Source: Devosia sp. 66-14
GTDB lineage: Bacteria > Pseudomonadota > Alphaproteobacteria > Rhizobiales > Devosiaceae
Assembly: GCA_001899085.1 (NCBI GenBank)
Contig: MKVB01000002.1
Location: 847,167-911,166, forward strand
Direction of reading: 5' to 3'
Length of the DNA: 64,000 nt
This document shows, piece by piece, positions 48,926 through 56,758 of this stretch. A program made the position numbers and the translations under genes. Position 1 is the first letter of the stretch, and each line of letters starts with the position of its first letter. The notes below the pieces were generated by a model. The model saw only the letters and a list, made by a program, of their open reading frames with translations. It made no database searches and was not told where the DNA came from.

Positions 48926-50467
48926 TCAAGCCGGAGGCCACTGGAAGCCGGTCTCCTGCTTCTTTTCGACGATGTCGCCCTGGAATTCGAACTCGAAGCT
49001 CCAGGCGAACTCGGCGGGAAAGTTCTTGCGGTACTGCGCCCGGCCGAACTGCGGGAAATCGCCGACAATGGCGTGCCCGAACTGGGTGACCGGATCGTTG
49101 CGCTCCTCGTTCCGCGTCATGGGGAACTGGTGGCAGCCGATGCAACTGGTCCGGCCGTTGCCGGGGTGGGTTTCGACATTGGGGTTGCTGCACCAGGAGG
49201 TCTGGTGGTCGTAGGGGGCGGCGGCCGGCGTGAGGGCATGGGGCAGCTCTATCGGCGTCGGCACCGGGTCGAACAGCAGCGCCAGCGCCGCAGGGTCCGA
49301 TTGCGAGCCGCTGTCGATCTCCGCCTGGATCGCGTCATAGACCGCCTTCAGCGATGCGGCGAGGCCGGGCTTGCCCGGCTCGTAGCTGGACCAGGGGGTG
49401 GGATCGGCTTCGGCGAAGGCCGAGCTGACGCAAAGCTTGTAGTTCTTCCACACGCCGTTGTTGAAGTTGGCGAGGCTCGCGGGCTGATCGCTGCCGAAAT
49501 CCTCGGTGGCGGCGTTCGGATCCCACCACAGCGACACCCACACCCACTCGCGCACATCCTTGGTGACGAAGTGGATGCTGCGCAGCCCGTAGGCGACGTT
49601 GCTGGTGGTGAAGTTGGTATAGATCTGGTCCTGCGTCGGCGTCCGCCTGGTGCCGGCGGGCCAGGTGCCGATCCTGAACATGTCGGTGAGCGCCGGTCCG
49701 CTGGTATCGTGCTCGGGGATACCGTTCTGCAGCTTCGCCCAGGAGGTCTTGACCATCACCGCGGAGCGGGGGAACTCGCTGATGCAGTTGGAGAACTGAT
49801 CCGCACTCGGCGGCGGATCGGCGGCCGCTGCCGTTCGCCCGCACTCGTCGATGCCGCGGGCCTCGTGCAGCACGTGCTCGACGAATGACGGACTGAAGCT
49901 GGTGAAGCCGCGGCCCAGCCGGTCCGACAGTCCCTGCATGCCGGTGTCGCGGAACTGCAGCAACTCCTGGGACAGGCTGTCGTCGGTCAGGGTGTCGCTG
50001 AGGTTCTTTTCGGAGAAGGCCTGCATCGTCTCGGCAATCACCGGGCCGACATCGGCGCTGGGATTGGCGGCGAGAACCGGCTTCAGCTTGCTGAAGTAAA
50101 GGCCGAGCAGCGGCGCGACCTCGCTCTTGCTGCCGCCCTCATACCAGGTCTGCCATAGCGGCACCTCCACCGAGGTCGCGCCGTCGAGCAGGGTGATGGT
50201 CTGCGGCGCCAGCATCTTCTCGACCACCGCCCAGCCGAAATCACGTCGCTTCTGCATCGAGGACGCGAGGTCGGCAGCGAGGATCGCCGGATCGGTGGGA
50301 TCGGGCACGTAATCGGCGCCGCGCCCGATCGCGAGACGCCCTTCCGGGTCTGCGGCGATCTCGGGAGGGGCGGCGGAAAGGACTGCCTGGGCACTGACAT
50401 GGGTGCCGGTCAAGGCGAGCGCGAGGCAGGTTGCAATGGCAGAGGCGAGGCCAACATTCCACGTCAT
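48926..50467 (-). CDS. Secreted protein with one C-terminal c-type haem motif
   Basis: A 513-residue periplasmic protein with signal peptide (GLASAIATCLALALTGTHVS). Most of the chain (30-430) is of no family I recognise, rich in Trp/Tyr and with cysteines in IDECGR, FSNCISE and LCVSS. The haem site SCIGCHQF has Cys442, Cys445 and His446, and a C-terminal tail follows with QFGRAQYRKNFPAEFAWSFE. Size and single CxxCH suggest an electron-transfer or oxidoreductase subunit. It lies 9 bases before the subtilase and 30 bases after the cytochrome-like gene, so the three are probably one operon. Confidence 0.7.
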   Translation of the reverse strand: MTWNVGLASAIATCLALALTGTHVSAQAVLSAAPPEIAADPEGRLAIGRGADYVPDPTDPAILAADLASSMQKRRDFGWAVVEKMLAPQTITLLDGATSVEVPLWQTWYEGGSKSEVAPLLGLYFSKLKPVLAANPSADVGPVIAETMQAFSEKNLSDTLTDDSLSQELLQFRDTGMQGLSDRLGRGFTSFSPSFVEHVLHEARGIDECGRTAAAADPPPSADQFSNCISEFPRSAVMVKTSWAKLQNGIPEHDTSGPALTDMFRIGTWPAGTRRTPTQDQIYTNFTTSNVAYGLRSIHFVTKDVREWVWVSLWWDPNAATEDFGSDQPASLANFNNGVWKNYKLCVSSAFAEADPTPWSSYEPGKPGLAASLKAVYDAIQAEIDSGSQSDPAALALLFDPVPTPIELPHALTPAAAPYDHQTSWCSNPNVETHPGNGRTSCIGCHQFPMTRNEERNDPVTQFGHAIVGDFPQFGRAQYRKNFPAEFAWSFEFEFQGDIVEKKQETGFQWPPA

Positions 50468-50497
50468 GGTCGTTCTCCCTTGCGCCGAAGCGCGCGA

Positions 50498-51139
50498 TCA
50501 GGCGGGCATCTGTGCAGCGATCCAGTCGTCGAACTTCTTGATGTCCTCGGGGGGCCACAGCCCGTCGCAAGGCATATCGTCCTTCAGCCGCTCCGAAATC
50601 AGCGCGGCCCTCGATTTGACGTCGTCGTAGTTGTGCAGGTCGAAGCCGGCGGCGGCCCGCATGGCGTTCACGTCGCGCGGGCGGAACATCGGTTTGATGT
50701 CGGCTTCGAAGCTCAGTGCCGCAGGCGTATCGGGCACCACGGTTGCCACCGCCCTCGGCGAGCTTTTCCGGCTGAGCTCGATGGCCTCGTCGTGCGGCAC
50801 GATCTCGACGGTCTTGGCGTTGTTGGCGGCGGCGACCCGGATGCCGACCAGCCGCACACCCGGGGCCCAGAAGTTGGCGATGTCGACATCGGCCAGCTCG
50901 AGATGGGCGTTAATCGGGGTGATGACCTGCAGAATCAGGCTTGAGGCGGCCGGGGCGTTGGCGCTGAAATCGAACGCGAGGATGCCATCGGGCGGCGCGG
51001 CGGCGGAAGCTCTTCTGGCCAGGCTTGCGGCACTCCAACCGGTCGTTGGCACCTTACCCGTTGCAAGTATTGATATTGTTGACCGAACACCTCCAGCAAT
51101 CCGAACGGTAACCTCATCCACGGCCATGACGATTGGCAC
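50498..51139 (-). CDS. Protein with haem-less cytochrome-c-like C-terminal module
   Basis: A 213-residue protein. The first about 135 residues form an unrecognised beta-rich domain (VTVRIAGGVRSTISIL, SLILQVITPINAHLELADVD). The last about 70 residues contain FEADIKPMFRPRDVNAMRAA, GFDLHNYDDVKSRAALISER and MPCDGLWPPEDIKKFDDWIA. This has the order of a small cytochrome c domain (DI.PIF, then FDL..YDDV, then MP.DG.W, then WI), but the CxxCH haem site is replaced by RDVNAM. The GTG at 51139 has AAGGAGGG 5 bases upstream and is preferred over ATG 51127. It is first in the operon with the haem protein and subtilase. Confidence 0.65.
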   Translation of the reverse strand: MPIVMAVDEVTVRIAGGVRSTISILATGKVPTTGWSAASLARRASAAAPPDGILAFDFSANAPAASSLILQVITPINAHLELADVDIANFWAPGVRLVGIRVAAANNAKTVEIVPHDEAIELSRKSSPRAVATVVPDTPAALSFEADIKPMFRPRDVNAMRAAAGFDLHNYDDVKSRAALISERLKDDMPCDGLWPPEDIKKFDDWIAAQMPA

Positions 51140-51389
51140 GACGCCCTCCTTGCTCAAGTTGTTACTTATATCGTGTTGTGCCGTATCTGCATCTGCATCG
51201 TTGTTCTGATTGGGCGAAATTCCTAGCGCAGGTATTGAAGTACAACAAGGGATCTGCTGAAATAATATACGCACCATCAGCTGTCAGGCACTGCTGCGGG
51301 GCAGTAAGGCGATGCGATTGCTGTGGTTCTTGGCTGCCGGGTGCCAGTTTTGGCCAGTTGGCCGGAAGAAGTCACGGCAAGGGGGGATT

Positions 51390-52418
51390 ATGCGAAGCAG
51401 ATTGGCGACGGCCGTGATGGCGCTCTGCATCTCGAGCCCGGCATTGGCAGCGGACAATGTCGGCGAGTTCATCGAGAAGGGCGGCGGAACCTGGATGACG
51501 GTGGACGGCGAGTTCAAGTACGTCACGACCGCACCGATCACCTATATCGATCCCAATGGCCTCGACTGGCCGGTGCCGACGGACTTTCCGTCGGACGGCG
51601 CGTCCATTCCCTGGCCGTTCTGGCCGGTGATCGGCCATCCGTTCGGCGGCGAGTATGTGTGGGCGGCCTTCGTCCATGACTTCTATTGCGAAAGGCAGGT
51701 CCGCACCGAGGAGGCGACCCACCGAACCTTCTATTATGCGGCGCGATCCATGGGGGTCGAGGACTGGAAGGCGGATCTGATGTACTGGGCGGTCGCCACG
51801 TTTGGTCCGCACTGGACGCTGCAGACGGACAAGCAGCCGGTGCGGACCTGCAGGGTCTCGTTCGGGCACCAGATCTGCGATCTCTCATGGGAGACGCCGG
51901 CCGCGCCCCCTCAGATGATTGATTTCAACGATGATATCCTGCGAGCAGCGGCGCTGTCGAAGTTCGTGGCTGTGGCCCGCACCCTGAAGACGACCGGTGG
52001 GGCTGCGTTCGACGTGACCGCGGATGGGCCGGTCACCACCTCGATCGACAATATCGAAGCCAGCGCGGCCGCCTATCGCGAACTCTTCCTGACGCGGCAG
52101 GTCCTGACCCAGCCGGAGGCCCTCGGCCTGCTCGATGACTACCGGGCCGGAACCACCCTCGAGACGCTGAGGAGTTGGCCCAATGGCGAGGTGCCGGAAT
52201 TCAACGCGGTGGCGCGGTGGTCGCCCAACCTGTCGGGGAGCCTCGATGGCGGCTTCGTGCTGGACCAGACGCAGCTGACCGAGTGGACGGTCGACAGCGC
52301 GTTGATGGAAGCGCAGCGGCTCAACGAGATCATGAAAAATCCAACGCCGAACGAGTTGGTGCTGATGCAGAAGATCCAGGAACTGCAGCAATTCCAGCTG
52401 CCGGCGTCCGGGCAGTGA
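51390..52418 (+). CDS. Secreted DUF1353-domain protein
   Basis: A 342-residue protein with signal peptide (MRSRLATAVMALCISSPALA). The DUF1353 region (about residues 25-150) contains WPVPTDFPSDGASIPWPFWP, YVWAAFVHDFYCERQVRTEE and HRTFYYAARSMGVEDWKADL. The SDGASIP and HD motifs are the family core and look like a metal or catalytic site. The C-terminal about 170 residues are unrecognised and helical. ATG 51390 follows AAGGGGGG; the frame is open to 51312. DUF1353 is usually a small phage-type protein, so this long secreted version is unusual. It is divergent from the cytochrome/subtilase operon. Confidence 0.7.
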   Translation: MRSRLATAVMALCISSPALAADNVGEFIEKGGGTWMTVDGEFKYVTTAPITYIDPNGLDWPVPTDFPSDGASIPWPFWPVIGHPFGGEYVWAAFVHDFYCERQVRTEEATHRTFYYAARSMGVEDWKADLMYWAVATFGPHWTLQTDKQPVRTCRVSFGHQICDLSWETPAAPPQMIDFNDDILRAAALSKFVAVARTLKTTGGAAFDVTADGPVTTSIDNIEASAAAYRELFLTRQVLTQPEALGLLDDYRAGTTLETLRSWPNGEVPEFNAVARWSPNLSGSLDGGFVLDQTQLTEWTVDSALMEAQRLNEIMKNPTPNELVLMQKIQELQQFQLPASGQ

Positions 52419-52738
52419 GGCAGGAGGGGACCTGACTCGGTCAGCTCCAGTTCACGGCCGGCGGGAGCTTCGTTGATCGGCTCCTGGCGCGGCGGACGCG
52501 CAGAGGACCGCAGAGGCCGAAGACCTGCCGCGAAGCGCTGACGCGCTCCCGCCCACATTGACGAATCGCCTGGCCCGCCACCATCCTGAACGTGGCGTGG
52601 CCTGACGCCGAACCTCCCTGACCAGCCCCAGCATGGTCTGCAACGGAGGCAAAGGGACATCTGGTCTCGGGTTCATCGTTATGTCCCGATCGCGCGGACG
52701 CCTGTTGCTGGGGAACGACGTCCACGCGCGAGGATGAC
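52419..52738. other. Intergenic region without recognisable gene
   Basis: This 320-base gap lies between the DUF1353 gene and the nitrilase-fold gene. It contains no protein-like frame, clear hairpin or repeat. The ribosome binding site of the next gene (GAGGA) is at its end. Confidence 0.5.
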
Positions 52739-53713
52739 ATGACACAGAACCACAATTTCAAGCGCCGCGTGCGCGAGCGCGCTGCCAAAACCGGCGAGTC
52801 CTATACCAGCGCGCTGCGCCATCTCGGCAAGGGCCCCGATAGCGGAGGTGCGCCCAATTCCATTCGACTGGCGGTGGCCCAGAGCACCGGCCGGCTCGAC
52901 CCGGCCAATGCCGCAGAGCTGCGCGCCGCGGGAGCCGAGGCGCGGGCGCTGATGCAAGAGGCGCGGCGGGCAGGGGCGCGGATCCTCCAGTTCTCGGAGG
53001 GCTCGATGTGCTCGCCCGACAAGCGGCTCGTCTCATCGCTCGGGCCTGAGAGCGTCGGCCCGGCCGACTGGACGCGCTGCAACTGGGATCTGCTGCGCGA
53101 AGAAATCGCGGCGGTATGCCGGTCGGCGCGCGAGCTGGGCCTGTGGGTGGTGATCGGCGCACCGCACCGGCTGACGGCGCGCCGCCCGCATAGCAGCCTC
53201 TACGTGATCTCCGACCAGGGGGAATTGGTCACCCGCTATGACGAGCGGATGCTCTCCAACACCAAGCTCTCCTTCATGTACACGCCGGGGTCGGTGCCGG
53301 TGACCTTCGAGGTCGATCACATGCGCTTCGGCTGCACGCTCGGCATGGAGGCGCACTACCCCGAGCTGTTCATCGAATATGAAAAGCTCAACGTCGATTG
53401 CGTGCTGTTCTCGACCACCGGCGGCGGCCCGTTCGCCGCCGAGATCGCCGGGCACGCCGCCAGCAACAGCTTCTGGACCAGCTTCGCCGTGCACGCCCAG
53501 CACAGCACCGAAGCACCGGCCGGCATCGTCGCCCCCAACGGCACCTGGGTGGCCCGCGCCGTCGCCGGCCTCACCCCGATGCTGACGGTGGCGGAAATCT
53601 CGACCGACCCCCTGAACCCGGCGCGGCCCTGGCGCCGCACCGCCAGGCAGGGGCTCTACCAGGACCATCTGGCGGTCGATGATCAGAGAAGCGCCGAACG
53701 CACGGTGCTTTAG
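52739..53713 (+). CDS. Nitrilase-superfamily protein lacking two catalytic residues
   Basis: A 324-residue carbon-nitrogen hydrolase-fold protein preceded by a short basic extension (FKRRVRERAAKTGESYTSAL, residues 7-26). The nitrilase fold is seen in IRLAVAQSTGRLDPANAAEL, ARILQFSEGS (Glu87 in the catalytic Glu position), RELGLWVVIGAPHR, and a C-terminal ASNSFWTSFAVHAQ. The position of the catalytic Lys holds Glu169 (RYDERML instead of YxK), and the nucleophile Cys position holds Gly202 (GCTLGMEAHYPE instead of ICYE), though Cys199 is three residues earlier. It may be inactive, use other chemistry, or have a shifted nucleophile. A strong terminator follows. Confidence 0.72.
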   Translation: MTQNHNFKRRVRERAAKTGESYTSALRHLGKGPDSGGAPNSIRLAVAQSTGRLDPANAAELRAAGAEARALMQEARRAGARILQFSEGSMCSPDKRLVSSLGPESVGPADWTRCNWDLLREEIAAVCRSARELGLWVVIGAPHRLTARRPHSSLYVISDQGELVTRYDERMLSNTKLSFMYTPGSVPVTFEVDHMRFGCTLGMEAHYPELFIEYEKLNVDCVLFSTTGGGPFAAEIAGHAASNSFWTSFAVHAQHSTEAPAGIVAPNGTWVARAVAGLTPMLTVAEISTDPLNPARPWRRTARQGLYQDHLAVDDQRSAERTVL

Positions 53714-53720
53714 GGCAGGG

Positions 53721-53749
53721 GCCGGTGCGGGCGCGCTGCCCGCGCCGGC
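53721..53749 (+). terminator. Intrinsic terminator of the nitrilase-fold gene
   Basis: A 12-bp stem GCCGGTGCGGGC / GCCCGCGCCGGC (one G-T pair) with a 5-base loop is followed by TTTGCTGTT. It lies 8 bases after the stop. Confidence 0.75.
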
Positions 53750-53955
53750 TTTGCTGTTCGATGGGCGGCGGTTCGTGTTGGTGCCGAGGACCGCGGTGAA
53801 TGGCCGGTGTTGGCCCGAAGCGGTCACTTACGACCTGAGACAGCCGTCGGCGCGCAAAGTTCATCCGTTGCCACGATGCGGCGAGCTCGGGTTCGGATGC
53901 TGTACCGGACGCGATCGCGCGGCGGCGTGCCGGAGCCCGGCGTGTGCCGCTCCGG

Positions 53956-54945
53956 CTAGGTCTTGCTCAGCCGCGCAAGCACCGCATCCGTCACGTCGGT
54001 GCCGAGACGATAGGAAAATGCAGTGACACTCGTAAGGTCGTCGCTGAGCGTGCAGTCGAAAGCGAGGCCATACCACCTTTCTCCGGAGCGGAAGATCGCG
54101 CCGCTCGCCGCGAGGTGTGTGCCCGTCATCTCCGACCTGGCATAGGCTTCCGCCATCACCACGTCGGGCGTGAAGCGTTCCCCGGCATTGCCGATCTGGG
54201 CCAGGGCCTCAATGTTGCAGGTTTGCGCCAGCCGCTTGTCGGGCGGCAGCGTTTCGAGCATCGCGCGCGCCCGCGCCATGCTGGGAACACTCAGCATCGC
54301 CTCGAGATAGAAGCGTTTGGCGCTGCGCCGCGCGCCTAGCTCAAGGGTCGCGACATCGGGCTCCGCCAACGGAGCCGGCGGAGCTGTTCCTTCCGCCATC
54401 TCGCCAGTGTCGGCCGTGAGTGCGGTAACAGCCCCGTCCGGCACGCTGGTTGGGGCGGCCAGCCCCCTCACTTTGGGACGCGACAGGGGTATCGGCGCCA
54501 CCTCTGCTGAGGCGGTATCCGAACTCCGCACCGGCTCCGATGCTGCGGTGGCGGGGGCCTTGGATACGGTCTTTGCGGCTGCCGTTTCGGATGGCGGTTC
54601 GGGCGGAGACGGCTTTGCCGCCGATTTAGCTGGAGCAGTTGCTTGCTCTGCCGGTGGCGGTTCGGCTGGGGGCGTCTTGGCCGGCGGCAAGGTCGCCGCC
54701 GAAGCCTCCTCCTTTGGCTCCTCCGCAGGCGGCTCGCTGGCGCTGATCGCCTCGGGCGGCGGCACCAGTTCCACGTCGATGGCCGGCGGTGGTGCGGCTT
54801 CGGCGCTGTCAGGCGGCGGCTGCCAGAGCAAGAACGCCAGCACCCCAACATGCAGCATTGCTGAAGCCATCGTGCCCCAGACGGCCCATGGGGTACGCCT
54901 TGGCGGCTCGGGGAGCGTCGGCTCTGGCGGCGTGACTTCGCTCAT
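53956..54945 (-). CDS. DUF930-domain protein with TonB-like N-terminus
   Basis: A 329-residue membrane-anchored protein. A short cytoplasmic Pro-rich start is followed by one transmembrane segment (about 23-40, WGTMASAMLHVGVLAFLLWQ). A long Pro/Ala/Glu-rich linker (about 45-165) spans the periplasm, as in TonB-like proteins. The C-terminal DUF930 domain has KRFYLEAMLSVPSMARARAM, LPPDKRLAQTCNIEALAQIG and a C-terminal YGLAFDCTLSDD. DUF930 is typical for Hyphomicrobiales and its function is unknown. The stop lies inside an imperfect hairpin (53929-53956). Confidence 0.82.
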   Translation of the reverse strand: MSEVTPPEPTLPEPPRRTPWAVWGTMASAMLHVGVLAFLLWQPPPDSAEAAPPPAIDVELVPPPEAISASEPPAEEPKEEASAATLPPAKTPPAEPPPAEQATAPAKSAAKPSPPEPPSETAAAKTVSKAPATAASEPVRSSDTASAEVAPIPLSRPKVRGLAAPTSVPDGAVTALTADTGEMAEGTAPPAPLAEPDVATLELGARRSAKRFYLEAMLSVPSMARARAMLETLPPDKRLAQTCNIEALAQIGNAGERFTPDVVMAEAYARSEMTGTHLAASGAIFRSGERWYGLAFDCTLSDDLTSVTAFSYRLGTDVTDAVLARLSKT

Positions 54946-55063
54946 GGTTCAGCCTGCCATGACGATTGTGGGCTTTCGGTGGGGATGAGCAAGAACATTT
55001 TCGCTCGCGAGGGACTTACTGCCAATGGCCAGAAGGGGCCCGGATAATGCTGGGGCGCATGGG

Positions 55064-55089
55064 CGTCCGCTTCTGGCGCGAAGCGGACG
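55064..55089. repeat. CGTCCGCTTC hairpin repeat, copy 1
   Basis: CGTCCGCTTC and GAAGCGGACG form a 10-bp stem with a 6-base loop. A closely similar element is at 57427-57460. Translated on the minus strand these give the VRFAPEAD-like peptide known from dispersed intergenic repeats. Confidence 0.65.
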
Positions 55090-55145
55090 TCTCTTCTAAA
55101 ACATGCAACTCCCGGACTTGCGAGCAAGGTGGCCCCGCGCGTCCA

Positions 55146-55171
55146 TCACAGCCGCGGGTCCACCGGTTCGC
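55146..55171 (+). repeat. 26-bp direct repeat of the pnkp 3' end, copy 1 (outer)
   Basis: It is identical to the last 26 bases of pnkp (57473-57498) except for one base (C for G at the 16th position). Read on the minus strand it encodes EPVDPRL and a stop; the difference is synonymous (GTG for GTC). It marks the left border of the accessory island. Confidence 0.8.
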
Positions 55172-55261
55172 CGCGTGTGCGATCGGGCTGCCAAAACCGG
55201 CGAATCCTATGCCAGCCGCACCGCTCTCTCCGACTTCGCCCGTCGGTATTCTCGCCGGTGA
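55172..55261 (+). pseudogene. Gene fragment with AAKTGESY motif
   Basis: The frame reads RVCDRAAKTGESYASRTALS followed by DFARRYSRR and TGA at 55259. Bases 55187-55216 match 52781-52810 in the nitrilase-fold gene at 28 of 30 positions, covering its AAKTGESY extension. There is no good start codon with a ribosome binding site, and the left end abuts the 26-bp repeat. It is most likely a remnant of a gene with the same N-terminal module, cut by the insertion. A tiny real peptide from GTG 55175 is possible. Confidence 0.5.
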
Positions 55262-55320
55262 GTAGGGTGGTGGGCACTTGGCCGAACGGCTACTCTGTCT
55301 ACCGTTGCGAGGAAATTGCC

Positions 55321-55905
55321 TTGGACAGAAGCGAGATCAGGACGTTGTTACGACACGCCGCCAAGTTTCGGCAGAACGTCGTCTCGCTTTTTGGCGCAGA
55401 TGCTCCAGAGAGTGCCGCACTTTTGATTGGCGCGCTCGATCAGGAACGCGAGGACTTTTCACGACTCAGTTTGTACCAAGGGGCGGTCACCGAATGCCTG
55501 ATCACAGGTCACGTCACGGCGGCAGAGCGCATCGCGGTTGCAGCCCATGAAGAGGTTCAGGACATTTTCTCGCTCCTGGCACTTTCAAACACCCTGACTG
55601 ATGTCGGAAAACCCTTGCAGGGACTTGCGCATGCCAAGGCGGCGCTTGCCCAGGCAATGAGTGAACAGTCGCTTGTGAACTATGCCGCGGGCAACATGAT
55701 GCGCCAGGCCATCAAGACCGGGTCGGCAGATGTAGTGAATGAAGCCCTTGATGCTCTGGTTGATTCAACCCAAGTCCCTCGCACAGCAGACTGTGCCCTG
55801 GAAACGGACTGGATCGAGGCGGCGAATGCGCTGGGAGCCGACAAGAAGCTCACAGATTGGGTTCGCGCAGTCTCGAAGAAAAAGGGCTTCCGAGCCAAAC
55901 GGTGA
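55321..55905 (+). CDS. Hypothetical helical protein in pnkp-flanking island
   Basis: A 194-residue protein of no recognised family, predicted mostly alpha-helical. ALLIGALDQEREDFSRLSLY, HVTAAERIAVAAHEEVQDIF and LQGLAHAKAALAQAMSEQSL look like short helical repeats of TPR style. It ends in a basic KKKGFRAKR. The TTG at 55321 has GAGGA about 10 bases upstream; the frame is open to 55129, but the upstream part overlaps the repeat. Base composition is visibly more AT-rich than that of neighbouring genes, suggesting acquisition. Its place beside an immunity-type gene suggests a similar role, unproven. Confidence 0.6.
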   Translation: MDRSEIRTLLRHAAKFRQNVVSLFGADAPESAALLIGALDQEREDFSRLSLYQGAVTECLITGHVTAAERIAVAAHEEVQDIFSLLALSNTLTDVGKPLQGLAHAKAALAQAMSEQSLVNYAAGNMMRQAIKTGSADVVNEALDALVDSTQVPRTADCALETDWIEAANALGADKKLTDWVRAVSKKKGFRAKR

Positions 55906-56014
55906 GGCCGCCGCAAGTGCCTCGAACCGCCGCGGCACCCGGCGGCAACCTTGACTAACTTGGGTCCGCTATTGGTGCAAGGGAACCACGGTCACGGCGA
56001 GGAGGGCGGGTGCG

Positions 56015-56655
56015 ATGGCAGTTGATGCGATAGAAGCGGTGCAGGCAGGGTTCGGGTGGCAGGGTTTTCCCGATGCCATGTTCTATGAGGCCGCGTTTGG
56101 ACTTTGGTTCGAACTGGGCGGTGATCTCGATATGGGGCCGGTCCGCTTCCTCGAGGCGCTCGATCGAGCGAGGGCGGTGGCTGCCGAGTTGTTCTCGGGC
56201 TCGGAAACGCTCTGCGCCTTCGTTTCGATCTATGGCGGGCCGCGCGCGACCAGGCGGCAATGGAGCGCGCTGCGGCAGTTGCAGCACATGGGGTTTCGGC
56301 ATCCGTTCGGGCCGGCGAGCAAGGTGGGTTGAACGACGAAGAGCATATCGCCCAGTTTGGCGAGGACGTCTTTCGGTACTGCTATGCTGCGCCATTCGCA
56401 AAAGACGACGTAGCACTGGCTGCGCTGCTCTGGGCCAGTATTGCCAGGGAGATGGCGATCGGGCCCAAGGCCCGCTGGATCAGCAGGATACATATCGCCG
56501 ACCTGCAGAAGCGGCTTGTTCTGACCGCCTATGATGACCGGGGAATGGATGTCGCCGGGCCCGATCGGCTGGCGCTGCTGCCGCTCTACCGCAAGTTCAA
56601 CGCGTGGCTTCTCGATTATGACGGGGCCGCGATGGACGCGGAGTTCGCCGGTTGA
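56015..56655 (+). pseudogene. DUF3885-like gene split by a frameshift
   Basis: Two overlapping frames together make one DUF3885 protein. The first (ATG 56015 to TGA 56332) contains MFYEAAFGLWFELGGDLDMG and RFLEALDRARAVAAELFSGS, the family's N-terminal half. The second frame continues from about 56325 with LNDEEHIAQFGEDVF and ends in LTAYDDRGMDVAGPDRLALL and YRKFNAWLLDYDGAAMDAEF, the family's C-terminal half. Adding one G in the GGG near 56327-56329 would join them as ...KVGLNDEEH.... The break is either a real inactivating deletion or a sequencing error. DUF3885 proteins are of unknown function. Confidence 0.72.
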
Positions 56656-56674
56656 GGCGCCGCCCCCGCGCCCA

Positions 56675-56700
56675 TCACAGCCGCGGATCGACCGGTTCGC
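56675..56700 (+). repeat. 26-bp direct repeat of the pnkp 3' end, copy 2 (internal)
   Basis: It differs from the pnkp end at 57473-57498 by one base (A for G at the 13th position). On the minus strand it again encodes EPVDPRL-stop, with a synonymous GAT for GAC. It shares the preceding CGCG-CCCA bases with copy 1. It separates the DUF3885/hypothetical interval from the Imm11-like interval. Confidence 0.8.
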
Positions 56701-56758
56701 GTGATGCGCTGTCCGCGCCCGCCTGCCGTTGCCCCGAAGGCCGACACTCTACCCGACC

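Noticed and set aside
54942-55127. 61-codon minus-strand frame with VRFAPEAD
   Set aside because: This peptide pattern is a by-product of dispersed intergenic hairpin repeats, not a protein gene.
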